NCBI GenBank assembly: GCA_014898425.1
Contig: RCSZ01000001.1
Span: forward strand, 682,001 to 746,000
Length of the DNA stretch: 64,000 bases
Source: Botryotinia globosa
Lineage: Eukaryota; Ascomycota; Leotiomycetes; Helotiales; Sclerotiniaceae
Direction: 5' to 3'
The notes beneath the pieces were generated by a model. That model ran no database searches, was not told where the DNA came from, and was given only the letters and a program-made list of their open reading frames with translations. The number at the start of each line of letters is the position of its first letter. Within the stretch, counting starts at the first letter, position 1. Below are positions 12,312 to 24,230 of the stretch, in pieces. The translations under genes were made by a program, and so were the position numbers.

Positions 12312-13292
12312 ATGTCAATTGAAAATGAACTTCAGGATCCTCTGATTGAAGAAGTGAGGGTTCTATCAACCCGATCTGGACCTGACACTTCCAACAAAAC
12401 AACTTCGAAGAAGAGAAAGCGTGGAGGAAATCATGATCAAGAGGGGCCCAAGGAAAAGATTAACGAGATTGCGAAAAGGAAGAAGCATTCATCATTTAAT
12501 GACGAGGATATCGATGTTGAGGCTGGTCTCAACAATGCAATTGCAAAGATGAACGAAAACTTAATAGTTGATTATGTCGCAAGCCAAACAAGAAGATTTG
12601 AAAGTGATCTTAGTTCCGTTGAATTAGAAGATCGATACATACCAGGTGAGCAGAACTTACCCTTAAATATGCTATAAAATTGACTAATATATTGACGTTT
12701 AAATAGTCACTGCTGTTCAGGACACTACATCTTGGACAAAGCCACGAAATCTTGATAATTTACCTGAGTTTTTGGAGAAATTCTCTGATAATACAACAAA
12801 ACTTTGGTCAGCGTCAAAGAAGAATGGATCACCACACACAATCATTGTTACTGCTGCAGGCCTCAGGGCGGCAGGTCTTGCCAGGTATATTCACACTCCT
12901 GTTATCATTAGATTTGGCAGTATATCTGTGCGTATGTTCTCATCTGACAACTTTATAGAGCGGTACGAAAATTTCAAACCAAGGATGTGAAAGTTGCAAA
13001 GTTGTTTGCAAAACACATCAAGCTCAAGGATTCCATCGGATTTCTCAAATCTTCAAGGACCGGAATCGCTGTCGGTACACCTCAGAGATTGAAGGATTTG
13101 ATGGATGAAGGTTCGCTCGCGGTCGATAGATTGGAGAGAATTGTTATCGACGCCTCTCATATTGATCAGAAGAAGAGGGGCATACTTGAAATGAAAGAGA
13201 CGCAGATCCCTTTAACAATTTGGCTAGGCCAGAAACCGTTCAGAGAGAGATATGAAGGCTCCACGGATAAGTTACAAATTCTGTTTTACTGA
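12312..13292 (+). CDS. CMS1: Cms1-like nucleolar protein (small-subunit processome)
   Basis: Exons 12312-12645, 12707-12884, 12959-13292; 281 codons plus TGA. The N-terminal 80 residues are basic and acidic low-complexity with a bipartite-looking nuclear signal (SKKRKRGGNHDQEG, then AKRKKHSS). The conserved Cms1 body follows: DTTSWTKPRNLDNLPEFLEKF, HTIIVTAAGLRAAGLAR, VAKLFAKHIKLKDSIGFLK, GIAVGTPQRLKDLMDEGSL and LERIVIDASHIDQKKRGI. This is a degenerate DEAD-helicase-like fold without the Walker A motif. In yeast Cms1 associates with the 90S pre-ribosome. Introns are 61 and 74 nt. Length is typical of the family. Confidence 0.9.
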
Positions 13293-13686
13293 CTGCAATT
13301 GTCAATTTCTTTCATAAATTTTTACAACAGAACTTTTAATAAAAGAAAATAATCATAATCAGAGGAAGGTGCAAATGCCTGGTGCTGCTTTGGCGTGATG
13401 TAGCAAGTCCATGTTGTATGGTTGCTCGAGGAGGAAGGTCTAACCAAATGAGAGCTACTAGTATGAAGCTTTACTGCTTCTCTCATTTTTGGTCCTTTTC
13501 TTATTCGTTCTAGTCTACGTTTCTCAGCACAACAACTTCACCTCCAGCCATTCCCATACACTCATTAAACCCGTTTTCTCGGTAAAACGATTCCTAACAA
13601 AAGCACCTTCTCGCAACGTTTCGGGTGTCATTTAGCGACTATCATATGATTGTGGAACCGAGTGTGTCCAAATTACTACGTACATC
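13293..13686. other. Intergenic region between Cms1 and CFEM genes
   Basis: About 390 bases holding the Cms1 3' region and the CFEM promoter. No gene seen. A pyrimidine-rich tract at about 13,470-13,560 precedes the CFEM start. Confidence 0.4.
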
Positions 13687-14469
13687 ATGAGGCGTGCCAT
13701 CTTGCTATTAGCCATGTCAATGGTGATCAATCCTGCTACAAGTGAGGGGAATTTTCCTGCTCCCGGTAAAGATGTTTCTTTGGAGACTCAGGCGTACCAC
13801 ATTAACATTTATTTACAGGTTGCGCAGTGCGGTGTTGGGAAAACACAAAATATGTCAGTAAATGTGTGGACAAAAACACATGTCTTTGCCAAGATCCAGA
13901 ATATCATAACGTTGGTCATGCCATAGCCTTACCCTCTCGTTGCTTCTAATGCTTGAGATCATACGCTGACGGATTTACTGCAGTCCGTCTTCAAATGCAT
14001 ATATTCCCAATGCGATACTGCACATTTTGGTTCTGCGTTACATCATACAATTACTCAATGCGTTGGCGTTGCCGACAACATCATTCTAGCAGTACCTCGG
14101 CTTTCAAATCACGATTCCTTACGCCGAAGAGAGGCTGAATATCTACAAGGTGTCAAGATGGAAGACTCGGAGTCAATCGCCGGATATCCAACACTTAGCG
14201 GGCTTCAGATCCAAAGTGCTCTCCCATTTGCATCTGCAGTAACCTTTTCATCACTTCCACCCATGGCGCACCTTACGAGAGACACAGTGGCAGCATCAGT
14301 GACAGCGTCTGCCACAGCGCCTTTTGATTTGATTCACACAACCTTTAATACTGCCCCGGAACTCGTCACGGCCAGTCCCCTTCTTTACACTGGAGACGCT
14401 TTTAAAGTACTACCAAGTTTATCGTTCCCTTTCCTAGCTCCCATTTTAGGATTATACTTCGCTGTTTGA
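13687..14469 (+). CDS. CFEM-domain cell-surface protein, probable GPI anchor
   Basis: Exons 13687-13765, 13819-13910, 13984-14469; 218 codons plus TGA. I assembled it by following the cysteine pattern. Residues 1-19 are a signal peptide (MRRAILLLAMSMVINPATS). The CFEM domain reads GCAVRCWENTKYVSKC, then NTCLCQDPEYHN, and across intron 2 SVFKCIYSQCDTAHFGSA and TIAQCVGVADN, giving eight cysteines in CFEM order with the usual Asp before CLC. A long Ser/Thr/Ala-rich stalk and a hydrophobic end (LPSLSFPFLAPILGLYFAV) suggest GPI anchoring. CFEM proteins bind heme or iron at the wall, or act as effectors and adhesins in plant pathogens; which applies here is open. Intron 2 (13911-13983) uses an unusual donor, GTTGGT, but has a good branch (GCTGAC) and acceptor. 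Confidence 0.83.
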
Positions 14470-15063
14470 TAGCCAGATGCAAGTTGATGGAAATTTCTGG
14501 ATCTCAACGAAAGAGCGCGTAGACGACATCCAAGTAGTGTGGAGTGACAAGGGTGGATACATATATAAACATGATCCGATTCATCAGTATTTGATATTAC
14601 ATCCATGTATTTTGGCCTCTTGATGATATAGCTCGGCCTTCGAACGATGGCTTGGAAAGCGGAGGACAAAAGAACAAGAACTGGTGGTCGAGAGGCGTTC
14701 AAGGCACTTCTATCTCCTTTGTGTTTTGTTTACCTGGTGGAAATTTTGTTAAGAGAAATATACGTAAGTATGCACTTGAAGTGATGAAATAGATTATGAT
14801 AAAATTCCCTACCAAAGTCTCAAGATTGAAAAGTGATTGATTGATGAATGCTTTTCCCGCCGAATTGGCGCATCTCAGAACTACCTAGCCCAAATCAGCT
14901 AGTAAAGATAAATCCTTCTCACCGCCATAGGCAGAATATTTCTCGCGATAGGAAATAATCAAACTGGAAACTAGAAAATTGTTTGGCTAGATTTTGACAT
15001 TGTGATAATCACTTATTCTTCCAATTCCTACATCAACCATCCGCCTATCCATTGTATTTCAAT
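14470..15063. other. Intergenic region between CFEM and Nop6-like genes
   Basis: About 590 bases with near-normal composition: the 3' region of the CFEM gene and promoter of the next gene. A minus-strand 105-codon frame (14,385-14,702) has no recognisable similarity and overlaps the CFEM 3' end; not called. Confidence 0.4.
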
Positions 15064-16241
15064 ATGGGATTTGGAACGGGAGCTTCTCGAGCCGAAAGAA
15101 AGGCCAAAAGGCGCAAGATTGAAAATTCAATTCCCGACATACCTGAAGATCTCGAAACAGAAGCAAACGACGATGGCGCCGTGTCGACAAAAAGAAAAAG
15201 ATCTATTGTTGATGATGATGCGAAAGTTGACCAGATTGGCATTCTAGAGGGGAACGAAGAAATCGCAGGCAAGAACGTAGAGTCACATCACAAGTCCAAG
15301 AAGAACAAAACCTCTTCAACCGAATCGTCTTTACTGCCCATGCAAATTGAAGAGCCATCAGATATAGCGGAGATCGAAGCTACGCCTAAGAAGTCTAAAA
15401 AGGAGAGGAAGGCGGAGAGAAAAGCTAGGGAAGCTGATGCAAAGTCAACGTCTACAGCGCAGACGGCAGAACCTGCGACAGGAAATGCTACTGGACCCTC
15501 CGATCAAATTAGTGCCGAGAAAAAACGTTCGAAACCCAAGAAACAAGGAGGTGTTTCTGGTGAAAATTCCGAGAGTAAGGCTGCAAGATTCATCGTTTTT
15601 ATCGGTAGAGGCCCCTTCCTAAAACATTCTCTACTTTCCTGGGCTTACATATTGTCAGGAAACCTGCCATTCACTGCTACAACAGCATCGATAAAAAATC
15701 ACTTTGCAGCCGTTAAACCTGCGTCTGTTCGTCATCTCACGGAGAAGGGAAATCCTACTAAATCGAGGGGCTGTGCTTTCCTTGAGTTCGAAGGCTATGA
15801 TCATATGAAAACTTGCTTGAAGCAATTTCACCAATCCACATTCAATGATGGTATCTCAGCACCAAGGAAGCTCAACGTTGAGCTGACGTGAGTAACATCC
15901 TTCCGCCCACCATTCGTGTTCCGTCTAATTGTTATGATAGTGCCGGAGGCGGTGGTAACACTAAAGATCGTCGGTCCAAAATCAAAGAGAAAAATGTGAA
16001 ACTGAATGAGCAACGTGTGAGACAAGCACAAGAGGTAATGATTCTCCTATTTTATATGGCTCTGCTACTGGATGGCACACTTCTTGGGCAAGAGATATAT
16101 TTGCTTGTTCGTAACATACTAACAAAAAACCAGGCCGACAATCCCAAGGTCAAAAAAAAGGAAGCAGTTCAGGGAGTGAAGCATGTATTAGCTGAGGATA
16201 GTGGAGTCCATCCAAGTAGAAAGGCAAGAATTGGTGGATGA
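15064..16241 (+). CDS. NOP6: Nop6-like nucleolar RRM protein
   Basis: Exons 15064-15604, 15659-15887, 15941-16034, 16134-16241; 323 codons plus TGA. The start is the first ATG (MGFGTGASRAERKAKRRK). The N-terminal 170 residues are Lys/Glu-rich with many nuclear signals (KKSKKERKAERKAREA, KKRSKPKKQGG). One RRM follows, split by intron 1: RNP2 is FIVFIGNLPF, RNP1 is SRGCAFLEF. After the RRM comes a Gly-rich turn, TAGGGGNTKDRRSKIKEKN, then a basic coiled segment and the tail VHPSRKARIGG, the layout of fungal Nop6, a small-subunit assembly factor that binds near the U3 site. Introns are 54, 53 and 99 nt. Function is inferred from this architecture; other nucleolar RRM proteins share it in part. 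Confidence 0.85.
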
Positions 16242-16619
16242 ATTATGATACCCGTTTAAAATAGCATACAAATTGAAGTGAACCAATCTTCAGTATTAAT
16301 GAAATTCAAGATACATATTGATTTGTTCATTACTCCATGCATTTATCGTGACCTATCTACAGAAAAAGAGGTATCTTCGGTATCTTCAGGGACGCATGTT
16401 GCATCGATATATGCAGCCACGTCCATATAATGCCAAATTCTACAACATAGAATTGAAAAAGTCGATAAACAGAAAAAGCTTGTATTAACCCATTCGTATT
16501 TCCCCGCACCTTACTCCTCAAAACTCTCCATCTCCGATTACTGTAGAAGTTAAACCACTTCCAACCAGTTCACTGCGTCTATAGATCGTCGCCTGTTGTT
16601 GTCTCAAATCAATCCGACT
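16242..16619. other. Convergent intergenic region, Nop6-like / Rac
   Basis: About 380 bases, 3' regions of both genes. No gene seen. Confidence 0.4.
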
Positions 16620-17526
<907 letters not shown>

Positions 17527-18180
17527 TTTCTGATCTTTGAAATGGTTTCTTGAGTCTGTTTGTGTTGATGGGTGTCTGTCCGAGGATGAAGGAGTTCGGA
17601 TGCTGGTGTTATTTTTTGGTAGGATCGCCCTGCATGATTATTAGATCTTTGGACACGATGGAAACTGACTGTACTGGTCTGTATAAATGAAGAACAAGAT
17701 CTATCAAATGGAAAATGCATGGGGATGTACCTTCTTCAGATGTCCTGATTTTCAAAGCAATGGATGTTGTTTTCAATTAGGGAAGGAAGCAAGTGCAGAA
17801 TTGATTGATTGTAGTAGTATCAGGGTCTGAATTGATTCAATTCAATGTCGACTATATGGTGAATCCCGATGATTTAGATATTAATTACTTGAGTTGATAA
17901 GGAAGACGGATCGATTGATGATTGTGTCAATATTGTGTAAAAAGTAATTCGATCGACAGCAAGATGAGGAAAGTCGCAATAATGGATTAAAAAGCGAGCA
18001 AGACTGCTATGATCTGTTGTTGAGACAAAGCATGAAGTCTGAGCGCGGCAGGCTACTGGAGACATGAGGCAGATCTGTAACTACAAGCTTACGATAGAGC
18101 CATTTATCACGGGTTTCTTAGCGCCGCTCAGCTTACAGGGGACTAGACTAGGCCTATTGAAGCGCGTGGAGTATAAACAT
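17527..18180. promoter_or_regulatory. Rac upstream region
   Basis: Upstream of the Rac ATG, with normal composition up to about 18,180, where the last GC-rich stretch (GCGCCGCTCAGC, GAAGCGCGTGG) ends. Pyrimidine-rich on the coding strand close to the gene. No further gene seen. Confidence 0.4.
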
Positions 18181-18989
18181 CGTAATTTATAAACATAAGA
18201 GGAGACCTATATAATGAAAAAGAGTCGATTGAAATTGAGTGAATGAATGTTTAAAATAATACTATATAAGAAGCTTAGGCTAATAGAATAAATAGAATTA
18301 TTATTGATTTGTATTATATAATCTCATATATATATATAAAAGTGAATACTAGAAAAAGATTTAAATATAGGAATTCAAGTTATTTATTTATACTTTTTCT
18401 TGCCCTCTATATATAGGTGGTCTAAGCCTATAATATATAAATGATGTATTTGAAAATTCTGATTTTGTAATCGATTTTATTAATTTTTTTTATTGATTTG
18501 TAATAAATTTTTATAATAAAGAAAAAGAAAAAATAATATTATATAATATTACATCTATTATTCCGTATTTGGACTAACTTTTATATTATATTTCAATTTT
18601 TTCAAAATAATAAATTATTATTTTAAATAAAAAACTAATAAAGGATTTCTTTTAAAATAAAGAATTCTTTATTTTTATTTTATAATAATATTGTTTCTTA
18701 TATAAAGAAAATTAAGAATATTAGAAATTTTTCTTATAATATTGAATTTTTATTATTTTGTTATAATAATAGAATTCTATTATTATAATTAGTTCCCTTA
18801 ATATTATAATAATATTAAGTGATTTAATTAATATTTATTAAGAACAACATTCGCCTTTAATAAATATATAGTTTAAATCTTTTAATAACAATAATAATGA
18901 ATAATAATAATGAATAATCTAATGAATTAAATACTAGAAAGAATAATAATCTTAATATTTTAAATTTATAATATAAATGCCTAGAATAT

Positions 18990-19700
18990 ATAAATAAAGA
19001 ATATATTATTAAAACTATTAAATTTAATAAAAAAGAATTAAAATTTGATTTAGAAATATGTAAAAACTATTCTTTTAGGAAAATACATCAAAATATCAAT
19101 AAAAATTTATCAAAAATAAATTTGAATTCTTTTGATAATATAAGTGTTAATATTTTAGAACTAATAAAAAGCGGTTTTAAAAAAGAGCAATATATAATTA
19201 TTTTCATTAATTGGATTATAAGATTTATATAAGTATATTCAATTAAAAATAAATTTAATATCTTTGAAATTTTGAAAGAATTCTATAATATATTATAAAA
19301 TCAATTTAATATTAAAATAAAAGTTATGAGAATTAATAATACTCTTAAATTTAAATCAAATAAATAGAAGCTTTTTATAAAATCAAAAGAAATTTAAATG
19401 AAATATATAAGTCTATATGTTTATTTATAAAATAGAATAGCTAAAAGATTAAATTTATATTTAATAGAAAGATTATTAATAATAATTAAAGAACTATTAG
19501 TATTTATAAAGTTATAATCTTATTTAATTCAAGGTATAATATATATTAAAAATAGAATATATAACTAAACTATTAAACTTCTTCTTATAAAATACTTTAT
19601 TAAAAAGGTTCTGAATTAAATAATATAAAAACCTTAAATTCTCTTGCTTTTATATATAAATATAAAAAGCAAAGAGATAATAAACTAGATTTTAAAGTAT
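18990..19700 (+). pseudogene. Ty1/copia integrase relic
   Basis: One plus-strand frame reads through the copia integrase core with stops where Gln or Trp codons would be expected after RIP. Recognisable runs are IIFINWIIRFI, NIFEILKEFY, NQFNIKIK, LKFKSNK and IAKRLNLYLIERLL followed by IIKELLVF, which parallel FIDDYTRF, DNGGEFKS, QNGxAERLNRTLxERxRALL and the following helix of copia integrases. No frameshift is needed over about 330 bases (19,195-19,530), so decay was by substitution only. The relic is cut off by the AAT microsatellite at 19,808; I see no reverse transcriptase beyond it. Confidence 0.75.
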
Positions 19701-19807
19701 AAAAAGAGATATTATTATATATATATTACTTCATAATTTATTATTTTATATCCCTAATATAAATCGAATTATTAGCTTAAAAGATTTTGTTACTCATAAG
19801 AATATTC

Positions 19808-20122
<315 letters not shown>

Positions 20123-21808
20123 CTTTATTAACCTCTAGCTTTTAGCTTATATAAAAATATTAAAGGTATAATTAAACCTCAAAACCTTATAAACCTCAAA
20201 ACCTCTATTCTTTTTTTCTCTAATAAATCTAATAAATCTAATTTCCTCCCCTTTCTAATCCCCTTTCCCTTTTTAATCCCCCTTCCCTTTCTAATCTCTT
20301 ATCTCTCTTATCGCAAATCCCGAACCTCCAAACCAATCAAAAACATTTATTCAATTCTTCGAAATCTTTAAATCTTTAATCTCTTCAATTTATTTTTTAA
20401 ATCCATTATTTCTTTTATTAACTATTATTTATTAATATAAAGATTACATTATTACATAGCTTTTAATTTATAAAATTCTATAAAAAAATTCAATTTTATT
20501 TTATAAATCTTTTATTTTTGATTTATTGTTTTTTAATAAGTTTTAGAATTTTGACATTTATATATAAATATCTATACTTTTCTTAATTAATTAGCTTCTA
20601 ATTATAAACTATATTTTAAATCCTATATATTATAAAAACAAAATTAGTTAAACAATTGATATATTAACAACAACTTTTCTCCTTAATATAAAAATAATAT
20701 TATTCAAAAACCGTCAATTCAAAGAATATAAAAATATTAATCAATTATATTTCATAAATCATTTGTAATCACTATATCTATTAATAATATCTAATCTATT
20801 TTAATCTATTTTCTAACCTTTAATATTTGTTATACAAAATATTTATATTTTTCTTCAATTAATCAGCTTTCAGTTATAAATCATGTTTTAAATCCTGTAT
20901 ATTAGGGATGATTAAAAAGAATCTTTATTAGTTTTTAATATAAATAGGGAAATATATAGTAGTAGTTGTAAATTCTTATTCGATTCGATCTATATAGCTA
21001 TGCTTAAGACTATGTAATATATTTATATCTCATTCTAATAATACTAAGGTAAATAGGAAAAGAAATAAATAAAAATGTTTTATTCTTAAACTTTCCAATT
21101 CAATCCTTGGGTAATCTTTTAAATTATCCTTTCAAATTCTTCGAATCTTTTATTATATTATTTATTCTATTCAAAAGCTTTCTGTTTATAAATTCTTTAA
21201 TATATTTATAAGCATCTTATGATTCTTATGTTATTATAATGATTCTCTTTTTTTTATTCAATTTTCTTTAAAAATATTAAAATATATATAATTAATTAAA
21301 ATATTATAATTCTTTTCGAAAATTATCTTTACCCTACGATTCATTAAATTCTTTTAAAAAGTTATTAATTTATTATAATCCCTAATTTTTCATTTATGAG
21401 ATTTATATTGACTATAATATGTTAATAACATATAAAGTTTTTCTAAAATCTATTATTTTCTTTTTCCTTTTATTTTATTAATATTATCTTACTGATAGAA
21501 GAATTTAGTTTTATAATATAAGATATAGTGGGTATATAATTGATTTTAATGTATATTAAATACATTCGAATTTAAATAAAATCGAAGTAATAGATATAGT
21601 AGTATTGAAATATTGTTGTTTTTAATAATATATGTATTTTGTATTAAAAAGTTGTTATTCTTTTGATTATGATTAATAGTATCTTATATATTATATAAAA
21701 TAGTATTAATTAAGATTAATACTTCATAATTATGAAAGTTTGAAATTTTTTGAGATTTTTGTTTTTCTTTTTATTTATATAAAATTATTATAGATATATC
21801 AATAGAAT
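20123..21808. other. AT-rich stretch without recognised genes
   Basis: Contains a pyrimidine-rich, relatively GC-rich patch at about 20,205-20,325 (CTCCCC, CCCCTTCCC motifs) and a degenerate direct repeat of about 65 bases at roughly 20,572 and 20,842 (both ending in TTTTAAATCCT then TATATTA). Otherwise I see nothing. Confidence 0.5.
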
Positions 21809-22074
21809 ACCAGGGGCCTGCGAGCCCCCGGACCCCTTACTTTTGAGAAAGTATTATATAATTATATTTATTATTATAAAAATCTAAAAAAGAAATTTTA
21901 TTGAAAGCTTGCAGGCGAAATCGGTTTACCTCTTTTTATTTTTTATTTTTTATTTTTTATTTTTTATTTTTTATTTTTTATTTTTTATTTTTTATTTTTT
22001 ATTTTTTATTTTTTATTTTTTATTTTTTATTTTTTATTTTTTATTTTTTATTTTTTATTTTTTATTTTTTATTT

Positions 22075-22124
<50 letters not shown>

Positions 22125-22149
22125 ATTTTTTATTTTTTATTTTTTATTT

Positions 22150-22186
<37 letters not shown>

Positions 22187-22223
22187 ATTTCTTATTTCTT
22201 ATTTTTATTTTTATTTTTTACTT

Positions 22224-22257
<34 letters not shown>

Positions 22258-22955
22258 ATTTTCACATTTTAATGGGTCATTTTACTTCAAATCATTAATT
22301 ATACCACTGAACTATAAAAGTTATAATATTAAAATAATTTATATTAATTTTAGATTCATTATATTCAATATAACCCTTTTTCAATTGATTATATAAGCTT
22401 TAATTATATTTATATTAATTAAATTTCAATCTCTTGAAAAACTCTTAGTTTTGAAACTAGCAATATAAAAAATATATCATTTGAAAGCCCTTAGTTTCTT
22501 ATATATGATTACCACTTTTCTTTTTTTTCATTCAATTTATATTAATTTGAATAAGCTAATTTAAATGGTTTTGTTAAAAAAGCCTAGAATTTTATATTAT
22601 AAAATTTATACTATTTCAATTTGAACCCTTTATAAAACCCTCAGTTTTAAAACTAGCAATATAAAAAATATATTATTTGAAAGCCCTTAATCTCTTATAT
22701 ATAGTTACCACTTTTTTTCTTTTTTATTCAATTTATATTAGCTTAAATAAACTGATTTAAATGATTTCGTTGAAAAAGTCTAAGGAATTATATTATGGCC
22801 ATAATGCCAAAAAAATCGAATCAATCAAATCGCTTGAATTAAGCCAATCAGATTGCTTGAATCGAATCTCACTAAACGAGGTTCTCTTTTTTCATATCTA
22901 TATACACCTTCGGCCCTTATGGACGGCAAGAATATTAAGGAGGTAAACCTCCAAT
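21809..22955 (+). mobile_element. Hairpin-ended element, copy 1 (long form)
   Basis: Starts ACCAGGGGCCTGCGAGCCCC and ends GGAGGTAAACCTCCA, both palindromic, flanked by AT on each side. 1,147 bases. Order: terminal hairpin; conserved AAGCTTGCAGGCGAAATCGG; a variable tract, here (TTTTTTA)n at about 21,933-22,262; a tRNA-like segment on the minus strand (A-box TAGTTCAGTGG at 22,314-22,304); a 196-base unit present twice (marker TTAGTTTTGAAACTAG at 22,445 and TCAGTTTTAAAACTAG at 22,641); the right end with TTCGGCCC. No coding capacity; the Phe/Tyr/Leu open frames across the tract are artefacts. Confidence 0.85.
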
Positions 22956-24055
22956 TAATATTAATATTGATACATCTTTTTTAAAAATTTCTTTTTTGAA
23001 AAAAAAGTGTTTTTTGAATCCCTTTTATTTTTATTTTTTGTTAATCTTTAATCTCATTTTCATAATTAAAATTATTTTATAAAAAGTTTGAATTATGAAA
23101 AGTCTAAATTATTATAGAAATTTATAGAGAAACATTTTTTAGTTATATTTAATATAATGAATCTATTATTAATAATATTGATATTAATAGTATTGATATA
23201 AATATATTAAATTCTCTTTTTTAATATTAATAATAATATCTTTTCAATTGGAATAAATAATAATTTAATGATTGTAAGAGGGGGTATAAATTGATTTTCT
23301 GTTTTAAATATAATAAAGATTAATGGGGTTTTTCAAGAGAATCTTCTCTTATCTTTTAGTGCTTTTTCTAAATATTTATCGAGTTCCAAATATATAAATA
23401 TAAATGAATGACTTCAATTCAATGGTTATTATATTAAGCTTTAGGTGAATACAAAAGAAACTAGTTTTTTTAATAATATTCATATAAGGCTTGCTATTTT
23501 CTATATAGAAATAGCTCTTTAGACAGAATACAATATAGATATTTAGGACCTACGAATATGTGAATACTATGTCTTTCGTATCCTTCTGAAACCAATAATA
23601 ATATAATTATTATCAATAAAACTTATATACCATTTTTTGATTATTATAATCAATATAAAAAGAGATTTATTTATATTTTATTGAAATATGATATCTTTGA
23701 TATTTTGAATTATATATAAAAAAAGATATACTTTTTTTAATAAATTGCAAAGAATTATCGATATTTAAAAATAAGAATGAAAATAATTTTAAAAATAATT
23801 ATTAATGTATTCATTGATTTTATAATTAAAGACTTTAATATAAATCAAACATTTTTAACTTGAATATATATTTTATTAATAATAACGACTTTATTTATTA
23901 TTATTATTTTAAAGAGTCTTTAATATTATTGAATTCTATCATTTTTAGAAAAACTTTTAGAACTTATAATTATTATTGAAAAATGTGAAGGAAATGATAA
24001 TATGTATAAAAATTGTAATGACTATAACATTGATTATAAAATCTATGAATTTCTC
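22956..24055. other. AT-rich stretch without recognised genes
   Basis: No gene or known element identified. A perfect short palindrome (CTATTTCTATATAGAAATAG-like, about 23,496-23,515) is visible. Confidence 0.4.
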
Positions 24056-24230
24056 TGTAAATCTTATTATTGATATCACCATGGGAATAATGAAGACAAT
24101 ATAATACTATGGTTTACACTATTGTAATATTAGTTAAGATTCTAAAAGCTAGAATTACGAAATATTTATATTTGTAGTATCAAAGTATTAATATAAATAT
24201 TAATATAATCATATAATTCCTATCCCAATA
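24056..24230 (-). repeat. Left (3') LTR of copia-type element
   Basis: Pairs with 30,963-31,138. Shared landmarks are GATAATATAATACTATAGTTTA, here ACAATATAATACTATGGTTT, and TTCCTATCCC at the right end. Differences are nearly all transitions; this copy is the more mutated. Confidence 0.75.

Noticed and set aside
21901..22298. Long Phe/Tyr/Leu-rich open frames resembling membrane proteins
   Set aside because: They are translations of the (TTTTTTA)n tract inside hairpin-ended copy 1 and appear in two frames at once.
22274..22330. Functional tRNA gene
   Set aside because: Only the 5' half with an A-box is recognisable; no anticodon arm, B-box or acceptor pairing.
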